Shown: positions 1 through 8,830 of the stretch, one piece after another
How positions within the stretch are numbered: position 1 is the stretch's first letter
Layout of the letters: each line of letters begins with the position of its first letter
DNA from: PNNG01 sp046291695
Lineage (GTDB): Bacteria > Bacteroidota > Bacteroidia > UBA7662
Assembly (NCBI GenBank): GCA_046291695.1
Contig: JBKBSO010000008.1
Location: 62,001-126,000 of the forward strand
Direction: 5' to 3'
Length of the DNA stretch: 64,000 bases
Notes under the pieces: model-generated
What the model saw: the letters and a program-made list of their open reading frames with translations, nothing else
What the model was told of the DNA's origin: nothing
Database searches by the model: none
Position numbers and translations under genes: made by a program

Positions 1-817
1 CAAAATCTCCATAACCTGCACGGGCTACCAAACTGGCTTTTAAAAATTGTGCATTCTGCGGCCCACGGGTACGAACCTCCTGATATACATCATTGCCCAT
101 ATCGTAGCGCTGATCAATACGTACCCCTCCCATGCGCACACCTATTTCGGCGCCTACCGCCAGATTGAACGCCCGGCTTTGCTTATAAGGGTTGGTGGTA
201 AAGTGCAACATCAATGGTGCATTGATATAATTTATACTCATCGCATTGCGAGTAAGCCCTGGATTGGCAGGTGCTCCAAAGCTCAGTAAATCTCCGTTCG
301 ACTGCAATATGCTATCACCACGGAAACGGTAATTGTTGAACTCAAAACCCAAACCATACATCAATCGAACACGCTGCGCAATGAGGTTTTCGGTACGAGC
401 AAAGGTGAATCCCCAACCTAATGAGCGGTTTAATGCGTTTTCGGTACGCATTGGCTGATTATTACCGGTTAAAGTTAATCCGTCGGATTGCCGGAAGCCA
501 TTGGCTCCAATGTCAATAAAAAAGAGGTTTTTGTCAACTTTCTTTTTCCGAGGTTTCACCTCTTTAAGTTCCTTGCGGAGCTCTTTCATTTCGGCTCGAA
601 AATCACTCATGGCATCGGCTACCTCTTCCTCAATGTCCTCTTTGATCTCGTCTTTGGCTGATGGTTTTGAACTATCTACATAGGTCGTATCCCATTTTCC
701 ATTTTCGAATTTGATGATCATTCGCCTTTTTTCAGTGCTGTCGGTTGAAGCCGATTGCGCCATTAAAACGTTGGTTGTAGCGAACATTACAACAAACATA
801 ATTACTAACTTTTTCAT
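1..817 (-). CDS. Outer-membrane beta-barrel protein, 3' end cut by the window edge
   Basis: The reading frame opens at 817 with MKKLVIMFVVMFATT and a signal peptide ending near LMAQ, then runs open to the window edge, so the C-terminus is missing. After a charged, Glu/Lys-rich linker (about residues 45-90, probably helical) the sequence alternates polar and aromatic residues (for example LMYGLGFEFNNYRF), which is typical of short beta-strands of an outer-membrane barrel of the PorT/OmpW-like size. It lies 35 bases downstream of the anti-sigma-like gene and is probably co-transcribed with the ECF sigma gene. ECF, anti-sigma and barrel trios are common in Bacteroidota. The substrate or role cannot be told from sequence. 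Confidence 0.7.
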   Translation of the reverse strand, partial: MKKLVIMFVVMFATTNVLMAQSASTDSTEKRRMIIKFENGKWDTTYVDSSKPSAKDEIKEDIEEEVADAMSDFRAEMKELRKELKEVKPRKKKVDKNLFFIDIGANGFRQSDGLTLTGNNQPMRTENALNRSLGWGFTFARTENLIAQRVRLMYGLGFEFNNYRFRGDSILQSNGDLLSFGAPANPGLTRNAMSINYINAPLMLHFTTNPYKQSRAFNLAVGAEIGVRMGGVRIDQRYDMGNDVYQEVRTRGPQNAQFLKASLVARAGYGDF

Positions 818-852
818 GATTGGGTTAAGTTAAATTGTTGATATATAATTGT

Positions 853-1626
853 TTATTCTTCTAAGCTCTCCTCGTTCGATCTTAATCGGCTCAGGGGTAT
901 GGTTTGACCTATTTCATATCTCCCAAGGTTAAAGGATACATAATGATCCCTACTGGTAAAATCCTCGATGCGCTCTTTAGCCAACTCAAACATTTTGCCA
1001 TCGCTCAACTGTGAATAGGAACGACGAAGTGCTGAAAACCTACCTTCTTGCCCCATGTTCGGAGCTTCTGCCAGCTGTAATTCAGCTTGTGGAAGGGCAG
1101 GAACCTCTTTAAAACCTTTTACCGCCTTTGAAAACTGACTTCCCCCTATATTCGACTTCTGCCTTAGTGGCATGGTCGTAATATCAATCGACTCGCGTTG
1201 AAATGTTTCCGAAGCTAAATGAATAGTCATATCACCAAGACGTGCCGTAGGCTGCTTAGGTTGCATCTCTTCTTTAACAATCTGCAATGTCTCGTTTTCC
1301 TCATTATACATGGCTACGGCCTGCAAATCGCGCAATCGATCATCGCGTAATTGCTGCTGCAAACTATCCTGGGAATCGGCTGCAACAGCTCGCTGCAATT
1401 CATCACGGTAAACGTGATTAAGCACTACAGTGGCCGATACACTCAACAAGCTTATTGCCGCAGCAACGCGCATCAATGCCGGCCGGCGATACCAAACAGG
1501 TTTGAGTTGTTTTGGCTGCCCGTCGAGCTGCTCCAAAACCCGGTCGAACAACTGAGGTGGCGGTGCCATCTCAACTGATTCAAGCCTGTTTTTCAATAAC
1601 TTATCTAAAGTTTCCTGCGTTTTCAT
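853..1626 (-). CDS. Membrane protein, probable anti-sigma factor
   Basis: The 257-residue protein has a cytoplasmic-looking N-terminus of about 48 residues (MKTQETLDKLLKNRLES), one hydrophobic segment near residues 50-68 (RVAAAISLLSVSATVVL), and a long polar C-terminal part expected in the periplasm. It overlaps the 3' end of the ECF sigma gene by 26 bases, so the two are translationally coupled. That topology and position are those of anti-sigma factors that hold an ECF sigma at the membrane. No recognised zinc-binding HxxxCxxC motif is visible at the N-terminus, so anti-sigma activity is inferred from context rather than from a motif. Confidence 0.6.
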   Translation of the reverse strand: MKTQETLDKLLKNRLESVEMAPPPQLFDRVLEQLDGQPKQLKPVWYRRPALMRVAAAISLLSVSATVVLNHVYRDELQRAVAADSQDSLQQQLRDDRLRDLQAVAMYNEENETLQIVKEEMQPKQPTARLGDMTIHLASETFQRESIDITTMPLRQKSNIGGSQFSKAVKGFKEVPALPQAELQLAEAPNMGQEGRFSALRRSYSQLSDGKMFELAKERIEDFTSRDHYVSFNLGRYEIGQTIPLSRLRSNEESLEE

Positions 1627-2161
1627 AGGTCAGTTCACTTTTTTTTAAAAGGTTTTTAAGCATGGCTTTTGCCCGTGCCAATTGCGACTTACTGGTGCCT
1701 TCACTTATGCCAAGCATTTCGGCAATTTCTTTGTGCGAATAATCTTCGAGCACATAGAGGTTAAGCACTGTTCGATAGCCAGTAGGCAACTTCTGAATCA
1801 CCGCGATGATGTCGTCACTCGCCATCTGACTCAAAAAATTCTCCCAACTGTGATCAGCCACTTCCATTTCACTTATGTCATCTACCATATGCATTTTAGA
1901 TGCCTTGCGGAAATAATCGATGGCCGTATTTACCATAATCCTCCTGATCCAGCCTTCCACCGAACCCTCAAAACCAAATCGCGATAAAGAATTAAATACC
2001 TTCACAAATCCATCCTGCAAGATGTCGCTTGCCGTATCGTAATCTGAAGCATATCGCATGCATACCGCAAACATCTTTCGGGCAAATAGCTCGTACAAAT
2101 CCGACTGCGCTTTGCGGTCGTTTTGCAAACATTTGTAAACTACTGCGTAATGTTGTTCCAA
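1601..2161 (-). CDS. ECF-type RNA polymerase sigma factor
   Basis: The protein has 186 residues, a usual length for ECF sigma factors. Region 2 lies around residues 20-95, with a DYDTASDILQDGFVKVFNSL stretch and the promoter-melting segment FEGSVEGWIRRIMVNTAIDY. Region 4 lies near residues 120-175, with a helix-turn-helix in YSHKEIAEMLGISEGTSKSQ. It directs core RNA polymerase to a small regulon, probably including its own operon (the anti-sigma-like gene overlapping its end and the barrel gene beyond). The start is the only early ATG before region 2. A divergently transcribed S9 peptidase begins 92 bases away and may share control. Confidence 0.9.
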   Translation of the reverse strand: MEQHYAVVYKCLQNDRKAQSDLYELFARKMFAVCMRYASDYDTASDILQDGFVKVFNSLSRFGFEGSVEGWIRRIMVNTAIDYFRKASKMHMVDDISEMEVADHSWENFLSQMASDDIIAVIQKLPTGYRTVLNLYVLEDYSHKEIAEMLGISEGTSKSQLARAKAMLKNLLKKSELTYENAGNFR

Positions 2162-2166
2162 CGGTT

Positions 2167-2174
2167 TATTTTTG
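2167..2174 (+). promoter_or_regulatory. Possible -7 box upstream of the first S9 peptidase
   Basis: TATTTTTG matches the Bacteroidota -7 consensus TAnnTTTG on the plus strand, about 80 bases before the peptidase start. No TTTG is found 19 bases upstream of it, so this is a weak call based on one element. Confidence 0.25.
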
Positions 2175-2253
2175 TCCGGTTACGATGATAAGACGCGGCC
2201 TGACCGGATCGGGTTGCATCAACATCAAAATTATTCTAAAAAAATTCATAAAC

Positions 2254-4356
2254 ATGAACAATGCCATGAAAACCAGCCTAATGATGACGGCTCTTTTGTT
2301 GTTTAGCCTGCTGCAACCCCTGCAAGCGCAACAAATACTCACCGAAGAAATGCTGTGGGATATGCGAAGCGTAGGTGCTCCTGCCGTGCAGCCCAACGGA
2401 AATAATGCGGCTTACAGTGTTCGTACGACCAGTCTAAGCGAAAACAAAGGCCAAAACGATTTGTATGTAGTGAACCTGTCATCTGGCAAAATAAGCCAGC
2501 TTACCAATACCAGTTTCAACGAATCGCAATACAGTTGGCATCCTGCTGGTGAGTACATCGGTTTCCTGAGCAACGAATCGGGCAGCAGCCAATTGTGGGA
2601 AATAAAAGTCGATGGCAGCAATAAACGACAAGTGAGCGATATTGCTGGCGGCATCAATGGTTACGGCTACAGCCCCGATGGCAAGCATATTTTTTACATC
2701 AAAAGGGTGAAGCTCGACCAAAGCCTGCAAGACTTGTATCCCCAACTGAGCAAAGCTACAGGCCAGCTGTTCGATGGTTTGATGTACCGTCATTGGGACA
2801 GTTTCCATGATGGCACATACAGCCATATTTTTATTCAGGCTTATCAGGATGGAAAGCTAGTTGCTGATGCCAAAGACATCATGCAAGGCGAAAAATTCCA
2901 TAGTCCCCTGCAGCCTTTCGGCGGCAGCGACGACATCTGTTGGGCGCCTGACGGACAAAGCCTGGTATATACCAGCAAAAAACTGCATGGAACGGCTTCA
3001 GCTACCAGCACCAATTCCGACCTCTACCACTACCAATTAACCACAGGAGAAACCATAAACTTAACTTCAGGCATGATGGGCTACGACCAACACCCCATTT
3101 TTTCGCCCGATGGTAGTAAGCTCGCCTGGTTAAGCATGGAGCGCGATGGCTATGAAGCCGATAAAAACCGGGTAATGGTTATGGACATGGCCAGCAAGCG
3201 AATCAGCGAGGTCACCAAAAACTTCGAGAACAGTGCCAATGCCCTTTTCTGGGGAAAAGACGCGAATCGCCTCTTCTTTGGTGCTTACGCCCAAGGCACC
3301 AGCCAATTGTATGAGCACTTTTTCGATCTTGGCCAAGCCGCCAAAACCTATGGCATCAAAACCAAACTAAAAGGTTCGGCCACTTTGGTGGTTACCACTG
3401 GTCAGTTTAATCATGGTGGTTACGCCTATGTTGGCAGCGGAAAAAACGGCGAAATGCTGCTGTTACGCCAATCTATGCTACGTCCGGCAGAACTCTACAG
3501 CCTCGATTTAAACAGCAAAAAGCTGCGCAGCCTTACCGATGTTAATGGCGCCATTTATGCCAACCTCAAACCTGCCCGCATCGAATCGCGCCAAATTGGC
3601 ACGAGTGATGGTAAGGAGCTGCAAAGTTGGGTAATCTACCCACCCGACTTCGATCCAAACAAAAAGTATCCTACGCTTTTATACTGTCAGGGCGGTCCGC
3701 AAAGCATGATCGGGCAGTCTTTCAGCACCCGTTGGAATTTCTACCTCATGGCCAGCAAAGGTTATATTGTCGTAGCTCCGAACCGTCGTGGTTTACCCGG
3801 CTTTGGCCAGGAGTGGAATGAGCAAATCAGCGGCGATTGGGGCGGACAAGCCATGCAAGATTACCTATCGGCCATCGACAGCCTGGCCAAGGAGCCTTAT
3901 GTAGATACCGACCGTTTGGGGGCAGTAGGTGCTTCTTTCGGTGGATATTCGGTTTATTGGCTGGCTGGCAATCATAACAAGCGATTTAAGGCCTTTATTT
4001 CACATTGCGGGGTGTATAACCTGGAGTCGATGTACGGTCAAACCGAAGAAATATTCTTCACTGATTTTGAGATGAAAGGACAACCTTGGGAACAACCCCA
4101 ACCGGCCAGCTATAGCAAATTTTCACCACATCATTTTGCCCGAAACTGGGATACGCCCATCCTCGTCATCCACAACGAAAAAGACTACCGTGTACCGCTT
4201 GCCCAAGGCATGGAAGCTTTTACAGCGGCACAACTTCAAGGCATTCCCAGCAAATTTTTGTATTTCCCCGACGAAAACCATTGGGTATTAAAGCCGCAAA
4301 ATAGTGTGCTGTGGCAAAAAGTGTTCTTCAACTGGCTCGATAGCTACCTCAAATAA
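2254..4356 (+). CDS. S9 family serine peptidase (acylaminoacyl/dipeptidyl peptidase type)
   Basis: This is a 700-residue exported peptidase. The start at 2254 (MNNAMKTSL) leads directly into a signal peptide ending LQPLQAQQ; a second ATG at 2266 is equally possible, while the open frame further upstream runs into the divergent sigma gene and lacks a signal. Residues of about 40-420 form a TolB/WD40-like propeller (repeated FSPDGSKLAW-type strands). The C-terminal alpha/beta hydrolase carries the nucleophile in GASFGG (Ser561), an Asp in HNEKDYRVPL and a His in DENHW. It should cleave peptides in the periplasm. A second S9 peptidase follows 4 bases downstream. Confidence 0.9.
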   Translation: MNNAMKTSLMMTALLLFSLLQPLQAQQILTEEMLWDMRSVGAPAVQPNGNNAAYSVRTTSLSENKGQNDLYVVNLSSGKISQLTNTSFNESQYSWHPAGEYIGFLSNESGSSQLWEIKVDGSNKRQVSDIAGGINGYGYSPDGKHIFYIKRVKLDQSLQDLYPQLSKATGQLFDGLMYRHWDSFHDGTYSHIFIQAYQDGKLVADAKDIMQGEKFHSPLQPFGGSDDICWAPDGQSLVYTSKKLHGTASATSTNSDLYHYQLTTGETINLTSGMMGYDQHPIFSPDGSKLAWLSMERDGYEADKNRVMVMDMASKRISEVTKNFENSANALFWGKDANRLFFGAYAQGTSQLYEHFFDLGQAAKTYGIKTKLKGSATLVVTTGQFNHGGYAYVGSGKNGEMLLLRQSMLRPAELYSLDLNSKKLRSLTDVNGAIYANLKPARIESRQIGTSDGKELQSWVIYPPDFDPNKKYPTLLYCQGGPQSMIGQSFSTRWNFYLMASKGYIVVAPNRRGLPGFGQEWNEQISGDWGGQAMQDYLSAIDSLAKEPYVDTDRLGAVGASFGGYSVYWLAGNHNKRFKAFISHCGVYNLESMYGQTEEIFFTDFEMKGQPWEQPQPASYSKFSPHHFARNWDTPILVIHNEKDYRVPLAQGMEAFTAAQLQGIPSKFLYFPDENHWVLKPQNSVLWQKVFFNWLDSYLK

Positions 4357-4360
4357 ACCA

Positions 4361-6475
4361 ATGAATCACATCCAATTTAGTCCCCTACTCATGATGCTTG
4401 CCATCGGCTGTACCCAAACAACAAAAATGGAAGAACCTCAAGCACCAGTTGCTCAAAAAATACCTACTGAACTCAATATGCATGGCCATACACGTGTTGA
4501 CAACTATTACTGGCTCAATGAACGTGAAAACCCGGAGGTAATCGACTACCTGAATGCCGAAAACGACTATAAGGAAAAGGTTTTGGCCCATACTAAAAAG
4601 CTTCAAGATGAACTCTTCAACGAAATGAAGGGCCGCATTAAAGAAGATGATAGCAACGTGCCTTATTTCTCAAATGGCTATTGGTATTATGTGCGCTTTG
4701 AGACAGAAAAAAACTACCCCATTTATTGCCGCAAAGCGGAAAGCATGGAAGCTGCTGAAGAAATTATGTTCGACGTGAACCAATATGCCGAAGGATACGA
4801 ATATTTCAGTCTTGTCGGGGTACGCGTGAGTCCCGATAACCAAATAGCCATGTTTTTTACCGATACGGTAGGACGCCGGCAGTACAGCCTGTCGTTTAAA
4901 AACCTCATTACGGGCGAACAGCTTCCGGTAAGCATTTACCCCACCAATGGGGCTGCAGCCTGGGCTTCTGACAACAAAACAGTCTTTTACGGCACCAACG
5001 ATGCACAAACCCTGCGCTCAGATAAGATCTGGAAATACCGTCTCGGTGAAGAACCGGCTGCTGCAAAATTGGCTTTCGAAGAAAAGGACGAGACTTTCAA
5101 TACATACGTATTCCTTTCTAAATCGCGGAAATACATTTACATCAGCAGTGGCAGTACACTAACCTCGGAGCAGCAGTTCATCAATGCCAATGAACCAAAT
5201 ACCGACTTTAAGCTAATTCAACCAAGAACCCGCGGCATTGAATACGATGCCGAAGATTATGGCAATGATTTTTATATCCGAACCAATAAAGATGCCCGGA
5301 ATTTTTGCCTTATGAAGACTCCCATTGCGCGTCCGCAAATGAGCAACTGGCAGGTGGTAATCCCACATCGCGAGGAAGTACTTCTCGAAGACACCGAATA
5401 TTTCAGTGATTATATGGTGCTTCAAGAGCGCTCCGAAGGCCTCACACGCTTAAGGGTGCGCGATTGGAAAGGGCAAACCGATTACTTCATTCCGATGAAC
5501 GATCCGGCTTGGTACGTTTACCCCGAAATAAACCGCGAATACAACACCAGCATTTTGCGTTACGGATACACCTCGCTTACCACGCCAAACACCATTTTTA
5601 GCTTCGATATGAAAACGCGGGAGCAAAAAATACTCAAGCAACAAGAAGTTTTGGGCGATTTCAAAGCCGAAAACTATGTATCAGAACGCTTTTTTGTAAG
5701 TGCACGCGATGGTGCTCAGATTCCAGTGTCGCTGGTCTACCGCAAATCGGCGAAAAATGAAAACGGCAACCCTACCTTGCTGTATGGCTATGGTAGTTAC
5801 GGCTCAAGCATGGATGCTTATTTCAGTAGCAACCGACTGAGCTTACTCGATCGCGGATTTGTATTTGCCATCGCCCACATTCGTGGTGGCGAAGAAATGG
5901 GCCGTGAGTGGTACGAAAACGGCAAATTGCTGAACAAGAAAAACACCTTTTACGACTTTATCGATTGTGGCGAATTTCTGCTGGCCAATAACTACACCAC
6001 TCCTGGCCAGCTATATGCCATGGGTGGTAGTGCCGGTGGCTTGCTGATGGGTGCAGTGATCAATATGCGTCCTGATTTGTGGCATGGCGTGGTGGCTCAG
6101 GTTCCCTTTGTTGATGTGATTACCACCATGCTCGACGAAAGCATTCCGCTCACCACCGGAGAATACGACGAATGGGGAAATCCGAATGATAAAACCTATT
6201 ACGACTATATGCTCTCCTACTCGCCCTACGACCAAGTCAGCAAACAAGCCTATCCGAATATACTGGTCACCACGGGCTTGCACGATTCTCAGGTGCAATA
6301 TTGGGAACCAGCCAAATGGGTGGCCAAAATGCGCGAATACCAGCAAGGAAGCGGAAAAATTTTGCTCAAAACCGATATGAATGCTGGTCACGGCGGGAAG
6401 TCGGGCCGCTTTAACGCCTTGCACGATACCGCTCTGGAATACGCCTTTCTGCTCGATTTGGCCAAGGCCAATTGA
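4361..6475 (+). CDS. ptrB: Prolyl oligopeptidase family protein, oligopeptidase B type
   Basis: The 704-residue protein has the S9A plan: a seven-bladed propeller (about 70-420), then a hydrolase domain. Diagnostic segments are LLYGYGSYGSSMDAYF, HIRGGEEMGREWYENGK, the nucleophile elbow GGSAGG (Ser557), the Asp in TTGLHDSQVQYWEP and the His in NAGHGGKSGR. These fit oligopeptidase B (trypsin-like, cutting after basic residues) better than true prolyl oligopeptidase. The chosen ATG lies 4 bases after the preceding peptidase stop and gives a short hydrophobic N-terminus with a lipobox-like LAIGC, so it may be a lipoprotein. The signal is short and lacks basic residues, so export is uncertain. Confidence 0.85.
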   Translation: MNHIQFSPLLMMLAIGCTQTTKMEEPQAPVAQKIPTELNMHGHTRVDNYYWLNERENPEVIDYLNAENDYKEKVLAHTKKLQDELFNEMKGRIKEDDSNVPYFSNGYWYYVRFETEKNYPIYCRKAESMEAAEEIMFDVNQYAEGYEYFSLVGVRVSPDNQIAMFFTDTVGRRQYSLSFKNLITGEQLPVSIYPTNGAAAWASDNKTVFYGTNDAQTLRSDKIWKYRLGEEPAAAKLAFEEKDETFNTYVFLSKSRKYIYISSGSTLTSEQQFINANEPNTDFKLIQPRTRGIEYDAEDYGNDFYIRTNKDARNFCLMKTPIARPQMSNWQVVIPHREEVLLEDTEYFSDYMVLQERSEGLTRLRVRDWKGQTDYFIPMNDPAWYVYPEINREYNTSILRYGYTSLTTPNTIFSFDMKTREQKILKQQEVLGDFKAENYVSERFFVSARDGAQIPVSLVYRKSAKNENGNPTLLYGYGSYGSSMDAYFSSNRLSLLDRGFVFAIAHIRGGEEMGREWYENGKLLNKKNTFYDFIDCGEFLLANNYTTPGQLYAMGGSAGGLLMGAVINMRPDLWHGVVAQVPFVDVITTMLDESIPLTTGEYDEWGNPNDKTYYDYMLSYSPYDQVSKQAYPNILVTTGLHDSQVQYWEPAKWVAKMREYQQGSGKILLKTDMNAGHGGKSGRFNALHDTALEYAFLLDLAKAN

Positions 6476-7081
6476 GTGCGAAGGATGAGGAACGAAGTAT
6501 GAAGTATGAGGCTCGAAGCAAGAGGTTCGAAGATAAAATTATGAAGTAAGGAAGTTGGTGGCACTAGTTGATGCTTGAATTCTGCTAGTGCCATTACCGC
6601 TCCTTTACCTCATTATGCATAGTCAACCTATTTTAGGCAAGTACAGTTGTGTCGTGTACCGAATCCCGAATAGCGAGCCCTAGGCACGCGATGAATCCTG
6701 AATTTCAATGTTCGGATACGTGTCCGTTGGGTTTTACCGCACCCCAATGTGGCGTGAACGCTTGCGCACCTACAGTGCGCTATTTTGAGAGTTCGTCTCT
6801 TTTTATGTTACCCGGCTTAGGTCCCTACAGAACTGTTATGCCTTATGATCGGAGCCGAAACCATTGGGTTGTGTCGTGAATCGAATTTTGAATGCTGAAT
6901 AGCGGGCCGCAGACACGCGATGAATTTTGAATTTCAATAATCAAAGGCGTGCTCATTGGGTTAAGCCGTTCACCCACCTTGAACTTTAAACCTTGAACCT
7001 TGAACCGACACGAAGTGCGATCGAAGGCGTGTCCATTGGGTTATCCCGTAACCCATTTTGAATCTTGAATTTTGAATCGCC
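6476..7081. repeat. 606-base non-coding stretch with degenerate direct repeats
   Basis: No convincing gene is seen between the oligopeptidase and OmpA genes. A roughly 90-100 base unit occurs at 6649-6738 and again at 6871-6968: both start GTGTCGTG, share CACGCGATGAAT and TTTGAATTTCAAT-like cores and end in CGTG-(T/C)(C/T)C-(G/A)TTGGGTT. A shorter third match to the end of the unit lies near 7021-7051 (GGCGTGTCCATTGGGTTA). Between them are low-complexity runs of TTGAACCTTGAACC and TTGAATCTTGAATTTTGAAT type. The 6476-6560 part also has AAGTATGAAGTATGAGG-like short repeats. The open frame from 6649 lies within this unit and is treated as spurious. Confidence 0.6.
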
Positions 7082-8728
7082 TTATTCAATCGCCAACTCT
7101 ATCCGCCTATTCCGGTTGCGGTCAGCATTGGTAAAACTACCATCTGTACCACTTGGACCAAACTTCGGGTCTTCCTCGCCACGCCCTTCGGTGATGATGC
7201 GATCGGCTGAAACACCCATGCTCACCAAACGCGCTTTTACACTTTGCGCCCGCTGACGCGATAACTCCATATTTGATTCTGCACTGCCTACATCATCGGT
7301 ATGGCCCGTAATACGCAACTTGAACATCGTATTTGAAGATTCATTGAGGTATTTTACCAGATTACGAAGATTTTCTAAATCATCTTCCTGCCGTTGTCTA
7401 CAGGCTTCTTGTTCAGATCTGCTCCGCTTTCTGCTACAATCTACAAAATCACTCAAGCCCGACTCAAATTCTACCGATTGTAAATCGGTCATGATCTTAA
7501 CCGTTTCGGCTTTAGGTTCAGGTTTGCAACCATGGCAACTGGGTATGCCAGGCACAGTAGGACATTTATCTAAATGGTCCGGAATACCGTCATTATCGAT
7601 ATCCAAAGCCACACCCGAACCGTCCACAAAAATCCGGTCGTTGCGGGCAGCCTTATCACGTAATTGCTTGATCTCTTCTTCTGACCAACCACATGGGCTA
7701 GGTATCAAACCCGACAAATCCCAGCGGGTATCTTCCTTGTCAAATACATCGGGGACCCCATCACCATCACTGTCTTTCCGCATCTCTGCTTCCGAACTGC
7801 GTAACTGCCTCTCCAGTGAAGCAATCTTTTCAGCAAGATCTGCTATGGTAACATCCTGATCCTGATTTTTTCTGGTCAATTCCGATACCTTATTCTCTAA
7901 GCGATTGTTCTCTTCGGTGCTTTGGGCATAATACTGCTGGAAATAACTTCTGTTCCAGTAATTTGAATTGCCTTGTCGGTTCGATCCTAAATGAAAAACA
8001 AAACTGATATTGGCGGTAGCAAACTTATCGAGGTTTCGGCCAAAGTGAGGCTCATTTAAGTCAGGGCCTTGTCCTTTTTGAACCGCCAAACCATCGAAAT
8101 TATTGGTATTTAAATTACGCATGAGCAGGTCAAAGTCGATATGGAACTTAGGCGCAACCTTATAAGATAAACCCAAGCCAACGGGCATATTCATGGCGAT
8201 ACCAGAAGAACGGCCGAAATCGGTTGCCGGTAAAAATTGATTGGTATTCAAATCGCGCAGGCGAGCACTGTAGCTTATAAAGCCCAAGCCCAGGATGCCA
8301 TAAAAATTCCAACGTCGTTCCTTAATAGAAGCTTGCTGTCCTTTCAAACCAAATCCACTAAAATTGATCACCCCTAACAAATCGCCAGCAAAATAAGTAG
8401 TGCTTGCCTCAGTTACCCCGGCCAATCCAAGTCTATTGATGTATTGGGCTTGATTGATTTGGCCACCTACCTGCCCGTAAGTCATCTGTCCTCGAATGCC
8501 AAAGGCTGGACTTTGCCAAGCAGTCAAGTGAGCACCCAGATTATAAGACAAATCGCCAACGTTCACATATTCGGCCCGTCGAACATCATGAAACGGACTG
8601 GTTGCACCTGTGGTGATGCCAATGGTCCACCGATTAGGTTGTTGAAAAGGACTGGTGTTTTTTTGGGCATTTGCCACACCCACAGTCATCGCTGCCAAAA
8701 TGGCCATCATCCGGAGCTGTTTGCTCAT
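7082..8728 (-). CDS. OmpA family outer-membrane protein
   Basis: This 548-residue protein begins with a signal peptide (MSKQLRMMAILAAMTVGVANA). An N-terminal beta-barrel-like domain (about 25-260) is followed by a coiled coil (about 268-312, rich in Glu, Gln, Leu), thrombospondin type 3 calcium-binding repeats (DSDGDGVPDVFD near 316 and DIDNDGIPDHLDKCP near 374), and a C-terminal OmpA domain (about 410-548). The OmpA domain has the peptidoglycan-binding core TGHTDDVGSAESNMELSRQR and ends NRNRRIELAIE. It should anchor the outer membrane to peptidoglycan. It appears monocistronic, with about 100 bases to the next gene downstream of the metal-receptor gene. Confidence 0.92.
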   Translation of the reverse strand: MSKQLRMMAILAAMTVGVANAQKNTSPFQQPNRWTIGITTGATSPFHDVRRAEYVNVGDLSYNLGAHLTAWQSPAFGIRGQMTYGQVGGQINQAQYINRLGLAGVTEASTTYFAGDLLGVINFSGFGLKGQQASIKERRWNFYGILGLGFISYSARLRDLNTNQFLPATDFGRSSGIAMNMPVGLGLSYKVAPKFHIDFDLLMRNLNTNNFDGLAVQKGQGPDLNEPHFGRNLDKFATANISFVFHLGSNRQGNSNYWNRSYFQQYYAQSTEENNRLENKVSELTRKNQDQDVTIADLAEKIASLERQLRSSEAEMRKDSDGDGVPDVFDKEDTRWDLSGLIPSPCGWSEEEIKQLRDKAARNDRIFVDGSGVALDIDNDGIPDHLDKCPTVPGIPSCHGCKPEPKAETVKIMTDLQSVEFESGLSDFVDCSRKRSRSEQEACRQRQEDDLENLRNLVKYLNESSNTMFKLRITGHTDDVGSAESNMELSRQRAQSVKARLVSMGVSADRIITEGRGEEDPKFGPSGTDGSFTNADRNRNRRIELAIE

Positions 8729-8830
8729 ATGTTTAGTTTTCTATTACTATTGGCTAAAGATCGTGAATTGACAACTTACATCAAAATTTTGCATGCTTTG
8801 ATTCTATTTAATGCACTGGCGATCACTGCA

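Noticed and set aside
2029..2253. An upstream extension of the first S9 peptidase
   Set aside because: It overlaps the divergent sigma gene and would place the signal peptide in the middle of the protein.
6649..6879. A 76-codon open frame in the repeat region
   Set aside because: It covers one copy of a degenerate non-coding repeat, its composition is unlike neighbouring proteins, and the other copy does not keep the frame open.
7320..7859. A 179-codon frame opposite the OmpA gene
   Set aside because: It is antisense to a clearly conserved coding region (TSP3 and OmpA domains) and shows no protein family features.
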